Assembly (NCBI GenBank): GCA_950060715.1
Contig: CATLVA010000061.1
Location: 1-7,531 of the forward strand
Direction: 5' to 3'
DNA: 7,531 bases
From: an uncultured Oligoflexia bacterium
GTDB taxonomy: Bacteria; Bdellovibrionota; Bacteriovoracia; Bacteriovoracales; Bacteriovoracaceae
Shown here: one piece after another, positions 1 through 5,532 of the stretch
How positions within the stretch are numbered: the first letter of the stretch is position 1
Layout: the number at the start of each line of letters is the position of its first letter
Notes under the pieces: model-generated
What the model was told of the DNA's origin: nothing
Databases searched by the model: none
The model's input: the letters and a program-made list of their open reading frames with translations, nothing else
Translations under genes and position numbers: made by a program

Positions 1-1183
1 ATTCTGTTGCACCCTCTACTCTTGAGGTTCCAAGAAAGCTATCTAACTCAGAAGTTTCATTTGAGATTTGAGAGTTATACTCTGGAGCTGCTGGAGTAGC
101 TTCTCTTTGAACTTCTCTAACCGTTTCTTCAACTTTTACAGTTGGTTCAGCCATCATAGTTGGTCTTACCTCTGTAGTTGTCGCTGGACGAGTTTCAGTT
201 GCAACATAAGCTGCCTTTGTTTCCCCACCTAGTCCAGTTGCAATAACAGTGATCTTAACTTCATCACACATCTCTTCATCTACAACAGTTCCAAAGATGA
301 TTTCTGCGTCTTCGTCTGCTGCTTCCATAATTAGAGTCATCGCCTCATTAGTTTCATGCATTGATAGAGTTGCATTACCAGTGATATTTACGATAATTCC
401 AGTTGCACCGTCGATTGTTATATCTTCAAGAAGTGGAGAACTAATCGCATCAGTTGCCGCTTGAACAGCTCTATCTGAACCAGTAGCAATACCAGTACCC
501 ATAAGCGCTAGACCTTTATTGGCCATTACTGTAGAAACATCTGCAAAGTCAGCATTGATGAAACCAGTATTATTGATTAGATCCGAAATACCTTGAACTG
601 CATGAAGAAGTACTTCATCAGCTTTTTTGAAGGTATCTACAAGTGATAAAGATTCACCAGCAATTTGAAGTAGTCTCTGGTTAGGGATCGTAATTAGTGA
701 ATCTACACACTCTTCAAGAGTTTTAATTCCAAGATCCGCTTGCTTTTGTCTTTTTCTTCCTTCGAACATAAAAGGCTTAGTCACTACACCAACAGTTAGA
801 GCTCCAAGCTCTTTAGCAAGTTTTGCAATGACAGGTGCAGCTCCTGTTCCAGTTCCACCACCCATTCCGGCAGTAACAAAGACCATGTCTGCACCTTCAA
901 TGTATTCAGATAGCTTCTCGTAATCATCGAGAGCTGCTTTTCTTCCAACTTCTGGATTCGCGCCTGCTCCTAGACCTTTTGTTAATTCATTTCCAAGCTG
1001 AATTTTAATAGGTGCTAAGTTTGCAGCAAGAGCTTGAGAGTCAGTATTAGCAACGATAAATTCAACACCAGAAAGTCCTGACTTAATCATTGTATTTACG
1101 GCGTTACATCCACCGCCTCCGACACCAATAACCTTAATTCTGGCACCCGAGTTATTATCAATATTCTCTGCGACCTCAAACAT
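1..1183 (-). CDS. ftsZ: Cell division GTPase FtsZ (3' end truncated by window edge)
   Basis: FtsZ is the tubulin-like GTPase that polymerises into the cytoplasmic Z-ring and recruits the divisome. The frame is open from ATG at 1183 to base 1, giving 394 complete codons and no stop. Visible motifs are the N-terminal nucleotide loop [10 protein letters not shown] (about residues 20-29), the tubulin signature GGGTGTG (108-114), and the T7 catalytic loop NADFADV, whose two aspartates (D212, D215) complete the GTPase site of the neighbouring subunit. The globular part ends near residue 322 (VIATGLGGE). A Pro/Glu/Thr/Val-rich linker of at least 70 residues follows. The conserved C-terminal peptide that binds FtsA is not visible and should lie beyond the edge. 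The start is fixed by GGAGGA six bases upstream. ftsA ends 14 nt before this start, so the two are probably co-transcribed. Identity is essentially certain. Confidence 0.98.
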   Translation of the reverse strand, partial: MFEVAENIDNNSGARIKVIGVGGGGCNAVNTMIKSGLSGVEFIVANTDSQALAANLAPIKIQLGNELTKGLGAGANPEVGRKAALDDYEKLSEYIEGADMVFVTAGMGGGTGTGAAPVIAKLAKELGALTVGVVTKPFMFEGRKRQKQADLGIKTLEECVDSLITIPNQRLLQIAGESLSLVDTFKKADEVLLHAVQGISDLINNTGFINADFADVSTVMANKGLALMGTGIATGSDRAVQAATDAISSPLLEDITIDGATGIIVNITGNATLSMHETNEAMTLIMEAADEDAEIIFGTVVDEEMCDEVKITVIATGLGGETKAAYVATETRPATTTEVRPTMMAEPTVKVEETVREVQREATPAAPEYNSQISNETSELDSFLGTSRVEGATE

Positions 1184-1189
1184 ACATTA

Positions 1190-1195
1190 TCCTCC
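1190..1195 (-). promoter_or_regulatory. Strong ribosome binding site of ftsZ
   Basis: The minus strand reads GGAGGA followed by six bases and then the ftsZ ATG. It is the best Shine-Dalgarno match in the window and sits in the 14-nt gap after the ftsA stop. It fixes the ftsZ start: another ATG two bases upstream of the start codon (inside TAATGTATG) is in a different frame. A strong site fits FtsZ being needed in far more copies than the genes upstream. Confidence 0.85.
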
Positions 1196-1197
1196 GA

Positions 1198-2451
1198 TTA
1201 AAAAATTTCCTTAAACACGTTTCTTAAGGAGTCACTAAATCTACCAAGTAAATCTACCTCTTCATACTGGGAAATTTTTTGCTTGGTATTTTTGGTAATT
1301 TCCTTACCCATATTATTCGATTTAGACTCCAATAGAAGCCCTAGTACTGTTGCAAATTTAGGGTCTTGCATGACCGTTGTCATCCCACCAAAAGCATGAG
1401 GGTAACCTACTTTCACAGGTTTACTTAGAAGGTGTTCACCTAAGTCTGATAAATCACGAATAAGTGCACCACCACCAGTTAAAATATAACCACCAGTAAT
1501 CATTCCTGTTAAGTTTTTATCTTCTATTTGTTTTTTTATAATTTCAAAAAGCTCTTCCGCCCTTGCACCAAGCACTTGAGCAATCTGCCCGAGTTTAACT
1601 TCGCGAGGCTTTGATCCTGATAATCCATGAACTGTGATATGAGCAGATTGATTTAAGCTATCTGCTAGCACTGATCCATGATTGATTTTCACTCTCTCTG
1701 CTTCGTTGTGCGGGATCTTTAGTGCCACTGCAAGATCATTGGTAAAGTGATTTCCACCAACAGGAATAATCTGGCTATGAATTAAACTTCCATCTTTCCA
1801 AACAGCGATATCAGTTGTCCCGCCACCAATATCAATTAGCACAACTCCTAAGTCTTTTTCTTCTTGAGAAAGAACAGATCTAGAACTTGCAATCGGCTGA
1901 AGAATGATATCATTCGGTTCAATTCCTGCAGCTTCCACACACTTGATGATGTTTTGAATAAGAGGAGTTTTACCAGTCACGATATGAACATGAGCTTCTA
2001 ATCTTGATCCACACATACCAATAGGGTTTTTAACCCCAGCAGTGCTATCAACCCTAAACTCTTGAGGGATAACATGTAAAACTTCTCTATCACTTGGGAT
2101 GAGAACTGCCTTAGCTGCTTCTAGAACTCGATCAACATCGGCTTGAGTGATCTCCTTACCTTTTACAGCGACAACTCCAGAGGAGTTAAAACAATAGATA
2201 TGATTACCAGCGATACCAACCGTTGCAGCGTGAACGCTATCAATACCGGCCATAAGCTTAGCATCTTCTATTGAGCAATGGATTGATTTTACGGTCTTGT
2301 CGATATTAACGACTGCGCCTTTCTTAAGACCGTGACTTGGATGTGAGCCGACGCCAATAATCTCCATTCCCTTGTCCTCAAGGTAACCAATGGTCGTACA
2401 GACTTTCGTCGTACCAATATCAAGCGCGACAATAATTTTTTTGTCATTCAT
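1198..2451 (-). CDS. ftsA: Cell division protein FtsA (actin-like Z-ring membrane anchor)
   Basis: FtsA is the actin-fold ATPase that tethers FtsZ filaments to the inner membrane and links them to later divisome proteins. From the ATG at 2451 the protein has 417 residues, close to the 420 of E. coli FtsA. Visible motifs are phosphate-1 LDIGTTK (10-16), the FtsA-type segment LQPIASS (184-190), phosphate-2 DIGGGTTD (207-214), and the adenosine-binding LTGGGALI (324-331). The C-terminus (about 399-417, DLLGRFSDSLRNVFKEIF) alternates hydrophobic and charged residues, as expected for the amphipathic membrane-targeting helix. A longer reading from GTG at 2469 is possible. I prefer ATG 2451 because AAGGA lies seven bases upstream of it, inside the extra six codons. 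ftsA follows an 86-nt structured spacer and ends 14 nt before ftsZ. Identity is near certain; the start is likely. Confidence 0.97.
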   Translation of the reverse strand: MNDKKIIVALDIGTTKVCTTIGYLEDKGMEIIGVGSHPSHGLKKGAVVNIDKTVKSIHCSIEDAKLMAGIDSVHAATVGIAGNHIYCFNSSGVVAVKGKEITQADVDRVLEAAKAVLIPSDREVLHVIPQEFRVDSTAGVKNPIGMCGSRLEAHVHIVTGKTPLIQNIIKCVEAAGIEPNDIILQPIASSRSVLSQEEKDLGVVLIDIGGGTTDIAVWKDGSLIHSQIIPVGGNHFTNDLAVALKIPHNEAERVKINHGSVLADSLNQSAHITVHGLSGSKPREVKLGQIAQVLGARAEELFEIIKKQIEDKNLTGMITGGYILTGGGALIRDLSDLGEHLLSKPVKVGYPHAFGGMTTVMQDPKFATVLGLLLESKSNNMGKEITKNTKQKISQYEEVDLLGRFSDSLRNVFKEIF

Positions 2452-2458
2452 GAGAGAG

Positions 2459-2463
2459 TCCTT
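2459..2463 (-). promoter_or_regulatory. Ribosome binding site that decides the ftsA start
   Basis: The minus strand reads AAGGA, then seven bases (CTCTCTC), then ATG at 2451. This favours the 417-residue FtsA over the reading from GTG at 2469, since the site would lie inside the longer coding region. FtsA proteins typically begin a few residues before the LDIGTTK motif, which fits the shorter form. Confidence 0.75.
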
Positions 2464-2467
2464 TCTC

Positions 2468-2483
2468 ACTGCTTATAAACAGT
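2468..2483. repeat. Imperfect 16-bp palindrome just upstream of the ftsA ribosome binding site
   Basis: The plus strand reads ACTGCTTATAAACAGT. It equals its reverse complement except at one symmetric pair of positions, giving 14 of 16 matching bases. In the ftsA-sense RNA that mismatch becomes a U-G wobble, so a five-pair stem with loop UUAUAA is possible. It ends five bases before the AAGGA site, so structure or protein binding here could affect ribosome access. Confidence 0.4.
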
Positions 2484-2485
2484 TA

Positions 2486-2498
2486 CAGAATCATTCTG
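2486..2498. repeat. Perfect 13-bp palindrome in the ftsA leader
   Basis: The plus strand reads CAGAAT-C-ATTCTG, a perfect 6-1-6 dyad. As RNA it could form a five-pair stem with a three-base loop, extended by a G-U pair (2499/2485). As DNA it has the symmetry of a small dimeric-repressor site. No known operator consensus is recognised. Confidence 0.45.
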
Positions 2499-2503
2499 CT
2501 TCT

Positions 2504-2526
2504 AGGGTCGGCACTTTTTGCACCCT
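2504..2526 (-). repeat. Inverted repeat / hairpin in the ftsA leader
   Basis: On the minus strand AGGGTGCA, loop AAAAG, TGC, a two-base CG bulge, then ACCCT. This gives eight base pairs in two blocks, and the outer AGGGT/ACCCT block is perfect. It begins 12 nt after the ftsQ-like stop codon. The bases after it (AGAAGC) are not a U-tract, so it is not a standard terminator. It could act as an mRNA stability element. Confidence 0.5.
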
Positions 2527-2537
2527 ATTAAAAAATT

Positions 2538-3284
2538 TTAGATGGTGTCTGAGAACTTGACAACAATTTTTTTAAGATTAGTCAGATTAATTACGGCAGG
2601 TATTGTTTTCTTCTCTTGCATAAACTTGATTACTGAATCAAGCTTGTCAACTTTTTCACTCCACATATCGGTACCTAAAAAGGCACTTGAGGGCTTTCTA
2701 CCGAGAGATAGGATGATTGTGAGCTCTCTATTTTCATTTAAAATAACCTCAGAAATATTACGAGTAAATTCTTCTCCAATAATATTAAATAAACTTGTTA
2801 ATTTTTTTTCTTCACCACTATCTAAAAGTGCGGCTGGATAGGCCATATGCGGTAGAGTGCCTTTTATTTTTTCTTCAGCTCGAAGTAATACTTCGTAGGT
2901 CGGATCATAAAGCTCTCCAGAATCAACAAGAACCGCAGTGTAATACTCTTCTCCACCATCCTTGTAAATCTGAACTCTCATAAGAGGTTTAGGACAATTA
3001 AAATTTAAATTCAGTGTCTTTAGAAGCGGATCGTAGCCAATTTGGTATGAAGACAAAAAATATTTCTCTTCTAATTTCTCGTCGATGATCTTCTTTTTTA
3101 CTGCTAATAAAGAATTTTTCTCTTCAAATTTTTTCACTAAATCAAGAGCAAGCTTACCAACAACCTTCGATGGGCATTGACCAAAATCAGTTTTGTAATG
3201 AATTCTTTCTTCAAAATATTTTGGCGAGGACACTTTGGCCGCCATAAAAATTGGTAAAAAAGCTAAGAAAAAAGCATGCTTCAT
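2538..3284 (-). CDS. ftsQ: Divergent FtsQ-like divisome protein
   Basis: FtsQ is a bitopic inner-membrane protein whose periplasmic POTRA and beta domains scaffold FtsB/FtsL. This 248-residue protein is assigned mainly from its place between murB and ftsA. Supporting sequence includes an LVDSGELYD segment then TLPHMAYP (about 119-151), like the 'vd.~G~f...LP.l' region of FtsQ. The C-terminal third (ELTIILSLG, then VDKLDSVIKFMQ and ending VINLTNLKKIVVKFSDTI) resembles the FtsQ tail, where a strand with LG is followed by a helix and closing strands. The N-terminus is odd: only MKH precedes a short hydrophobic run (4-16), which looks more like a signal peptide than the usual cytoplasmic tail plus long anchor. 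An in-frame TAA 12 nt upstream blocks extension. There are exactly two cysteines, C37 and C97. The start lacks a clear Shine-Dalgarno sequence. Naming is probable, not certain. Confidence 0.65.
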   Translation of the reverse strand: MKHAFFLAFLPIFMAAKVSSPKYFEERIHYKTDFGQCPSKVVGKLALDLVKKFEEKNSLLAVKKKIIDEKLEEKYFLSSYQIGYDPLLKTLNLNFNCPKPLMRVQIYKDGGEEYYTAVLVDSGELYDPTYEVLLRAEEKIKGTLPHMAYPAALLDSGEEKKLTSLFNIIGEEFTRNISEVILNENRELTIILSLGRKPSSAFLGTDMWSEKVDKLDSVIKFMQEKKTIPAVINLTNLKKIVVKFSDTI

Positions 3285-3293
3285 AGATAAATG

Positions 3294-4178
3294 TTAATAG
3301 ATTTTAACTTCTAATTCAAATTTTTGACCACTACAACGCTCAATCTCTTCTTTTAAACAGCCTACTAGCTCTAAAAAGTCTTCAGATTTTGCACCTGCAT
3401 GGTTCTCAATAAAATTAGCATGCTTCATAGAAACTGAGATTTCCCCATTTCCAAAACCTTTTAAGCCTAAAGAGTCAATCGTTTGACCAGCTCGAAAGTT
3501 TGGATTGTTTTTAAACACACTTCCACAGTTTTTGCTTCCAAGTGGCTGGGTATTTTTTCTATATTGAAGATATTCTTTTATAGTCTGACCTATCGATTTA
3601 TCCACCCCAAGGTGTCTAATTGTTGCCCCTATGATGATTTCATCGGTTTTTAAAAAGTTGTTATGCCTATAAGAAAAGGATTCACTCCCTACCTTATGAG
3701 TATAAATTTCACCATTTGTTTTCAAAATTTGAACTTCTTCAATTAAACTGCCGATTTCACCAAGTGAAGTACCTGCGTTCATGCAAATAGCTCCACCAAG
3801 ACTTGCAGGAATACCTGTAAAAACCTCCCATCCCTTCAAACCATGTTTAATTGCCGTAGCTGTCAATTGATTCAGGCCAACGGAAGCAGGTAGGACATAA
3901 CGATCTTGAGCTTTTTGAAGATAAGATTTATCAAAATGAAAATCGAGTTTGATAAAAACTGTTTTGTCTGTGGTGTGAAGTACTTGATTAGCTCCCCAAC
4001 CCACAATTCTAAAGTTAAATTTTTGTTCTTTGATTTTGGTTAGTAACTTTTTAAGTGCATCAACTGACTTAACCTCAACAAGATCACCTAAGTTGCCTAA
4101 CTTGATGGTAGTGTACTTTTCAAGATTTACCTGCTCAAACCAAACAAGATCTAGATGTTCAAATCTACAGGGATGCAA
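3294..4178 (-). CDS. murB: UDP-N-acetylenolpyruvoylglucosamine reductase MurB
   Basis: MurB is the cytoplasmic FAD enzyme that uses NADPH to reduce UDP-GlcNAc-enolpyruvate to UDP-MurNAc. From TTG at 4178 it has 294 residues, a size typical of the shorter MurB class. Visible motifs are YTT near residue 22, the FAD loop GWGAN (60-64, usually GGGSN), GIPASLGG and MNAG (122-136), SYR (169-171), GSVFKN with the proton-donor serine (about S220), and LKGFGNGEISVS...KHANF near the C-terminus. Two starts are possible. TTG 4178 has GAGG five bases upstream and overlaps murC by 14 nt. GTG 4214 would add 12 residues, has no well-spaced ribosome site, and overlaps murC by 50 nt. I prefer TTG, with moderate certainty. 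The ftsQ-like gene starts 9 nt after the stop, in the same frame. Confidence 0.95.
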   Translation of the reverse strand: MHPCRFEHLDLVWFEQVNLEKYTTIKLGNLGDLVEVKSVDALKKLLTKIKEQKFNFRIVGWGANQVLHTTDKTVFIKLDFHFDKSYLQKAQDRYVLPASVGLNQLTATAIKHGLKGWEVFTGIPASLGGAICMNAGTSLGEIGSLIEEVQILKTNGEIYTHKVGSESFSYRHNNFLKTDEIIIGATIRHLGVDKSIGQTIKEYLQYRKNTQPLGSKNCGSVFKNNPNFRAGQTIDSLGLKGFGNGEISVSMKHANFIENHAGAKSEDFLELVGCLKEEIERCSGQKFELEVKIY

Positions 4179-5532
4179 GAATACCTCGAATCTCTTTACT
4201 GATCGAGCCTGCACCTAAAGTTATCAGAGTTGAGGAGCTACCCTTTAATTCTGCTATAACTTTTTTCGCTTCATTGAAATCGGGTAAATATTCTGCATTA
4301 TGAAATTTTTCATTTATATTTTTTACCATGATTTCAGCATCAATATATTCAATAGGCTTTTCACTAGCAGCATAAATAGGGCATACATAAACCTTACTCA
4401 CCCCTCTGAAACAGTTTACAAATTCATTCCAAAACTCTTTTGTTCGCGAATAGCGGTGAGGTTGAAAGATACAAACTCTATTTTTGTCATGGTACTTAGA
4501 ATTAAACACTTTAAGTATATTTTCTATTTCAGTTGGATGGTGAGCGTAATCATCAATAACTACAAGTTCTTTATCATTTTTCAAATATTCAAAACGACGT
4601 CCAACACCTTGAAAAGCTTCAATTCCTTCACAAGCTTTTTCTAACTCAATACCGGCTCTATGAGCAATACTGATTGCCGCTAGAGAGTTCAAAACGTTAT
4701 ATTCACCTGACATGCCAAGATTAATTTTTCGTGAAAAGTTTTGGTGAGTAAATTTATAACTGCATCCAGCTTCAGTGAATTCTAATTCACTTGCTTGATA
4801 ATCTGCTTCGTGGTGAATACCAAAAGTAACATAAGGTCTTTTAATTTTTTCGATAAGCTTTCTAGAATTTTCGTCATCAATATTTAAAGCGACACATCCA
4901 TAAAATGGAACTTTATTCGAAAATTCTTGAAAAGCACTAAATATTGCTTCTTCTGTTTTATAATAATCCATATGGTCGTTATCAATATTCGTAATAACAC
5001 TCATAATCGGATTTAGAAAAAGAAATGATCCGTCAGATTCATCAGCTTCTGCGATTAAAAACTTACTGTCTCCACTTATCGCCTGCCCATCAAGATTTTT
5101 TACAATGCCGCCAACGATACAGGTAGGATTTCTTCCGTCTTGTTTAAAGATGGTGGAAAGCATACTTGTTGTCGTCGTTTTCCCATGTGATCCTGCGACA
5201 GCTAATCCAAAGCGAAGCCTCATTAACTCCGCTAACATCTCCGCTCTTTTTACGATCGGTATATTTTGATCCATAGCCTTGGATATTTCTGGGTTCTTAT
5301 TATCAATTGCTGATGAGTAAACTATCAATTGGACATCTTCGATATTCTCGGCACGGTGACCTATGAAAATTTTGGCACCATTTTTTTCAAGATTTTTAAC
5401 CGTAGCAGACTCGGAAATATCACTTCCACTAACCTTGTAACCTAAACTCAGTAGAACATGAGCAATACCACTCATCCCAATTCCACCAATTCCAATAAAA
5501 TGTATATGTAAGTCTTTATTTATTCCGAACAT
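4165..5532 (-). CDS. murC: UDP-N-acetylmuramate--L-alanine ligase MurC
   Basis: MurC is the cytoplasmic Mur ligase that uses ATP to attach L-alanine to UDP-MurNAc, the first step of stem-peptide assembly. It has 455 residues (E. coli MurC has 491). Three domains are visible in order. The Rossmann UDP-binding start carries GIGGIGMSGIA (14-24). The central ATPase carries the P-loop GSHGKTTTT (114-122), EADESDGSF (162-170) and TNIDNDHMDYY (181-191). The C-terminal domain has GVGRRFE (309-315), DDYAHHPTEI (327-336) and FQPHRYSRT (356-364). The YAHHP and PHRYSRT signatures point to MurC over MurD/E/F, and a fusion to Ddl or MurB is not seen. The start overlaps the end of murG by 17 nt in another frame, which suggests translational coupling. 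The murB start lies within its 3' end. All key motifs are intact. Confidence 0.98.
   Translation of the reverse strand: MFGINKDLHIHFIGIGGIGMSGIAHVLLSLGYKVSGSDISESATVKNLEKNGAKIFIGHRAENIEDVQLIVYSSAIDNKNPEISKAMDQNIPIVKRAEMLAELMRLRFGLAVAGSHGKTTTTSMLSTIFKQDGRNPTCIVGGIVKNLDGQAISGDSKFLIAEADESDGSFLFLNPIMSVITNIDNDHMDYYKTEEAIFSAFQEFSNKVPFYGCVALNIDDENSRKLIEKIKRPYVTFGIHHEADYQASELEFTEAGCSYKFTHQNFSRKINLGMSGEYNVLNSLAAISIAHRAGIELEKACEGIEAFQGVGRRFEYLKNDKELVVIDDYAHHPTEIENILKVFNSKYHDKNRVCIFQPHRYSRTKEFWNEFVNCFRGVSKVYVCPIYAASEKPIEYIDAEIMVKNINEKFHNAEYLPDFNEAKKVIAELKGSSSTLITLGAGSISKEIRGILASL
4183..4187 (-). promoter_or_regulatory. Probable ribosome binding site supporting a TTG start for murB
   Basis: The minus strand reads GAGGT, then ATTC, then TTG at 4178. 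It lies within the end of murC. The only other in-frame start, GTG at 4214, has just AGGT directly abutting it. The site therefore favours TTG, although rare start codons are easily mis-called. Confidence 0.5.

Larger units (their letters stand above)
2452..2537 (-). promoter_or_regulatory. Structured spacer/leader between the ftsQ-like gene and ftsA
   Basis: This is the longest non-coding gap in the window (86 nt); all other junctions overlap or are under 15 nt. Reading toward ftsA it holds three consecutive inverted repeats at 2526-2504, 2498-2486 and 2483-2468, followed directly by the ftsA ribosome binding site. None is followed by a U-run, so an intrinsic terminator is not supported. I found no convincing -35/-10 pair. 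A TATAAG hexamer lies at 2477-2472, but nothing resembling TTGACA sits 16-18 bases upstream of it. Possible roles are an operator, an mRNA stability or processing element, or control of the ftsA-ftsZ segment relative to upstream genes. The structure is seen; the function is inferred. Confidence 0.5.

Noticed and set aside
249..464. Plus-strand open frame of 71 codons
   Set aside because: It lies wholly inside ftsZ on the opposite strand, is serine/isoleucine-rich as expected for an antisense shadow, and has no plausible ribosome site or family match.
1531..1538. A7 run within ftsA (and a similar one near the end of the ftsQ-like gene, around 2567-2573) as a programmed frameshift site
   Set aside because: Homopolymers of this length are expected at Lys-Lys codons in AT-rich DNA. 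The zero frame continues with intact conserved motifs, and no useful alternative product is evident.
2472..2477. TATAAG as a -10 box for an ftsA promoter
   Set aside because: There is no -35-like hexamer at 16-18 bases upstream and no proper extended -10. The hexamer is also explained by the AT core of the palindrome.
2504..2526. Intrinsic terminator after the ftsQ-like gene
   Set aside because: The hairpin is short and bulged and is not followed by a U-run on the transcribed strand.
2542..2983. Two overlapping plus-strand open frames
   Set aside because: They mirror the ftsQ-like gene. Their composition is that of antisense translation and nothing supports expression.
4030..4644. Plus-strand open frames of 62 and 114 codons
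   Set aside because: They are antisense to murB and murC, whose catalytic motifs are intact in the minus frames. The Phe/Ile/Asn-rich translation is typical of AT-rich shadow frames.
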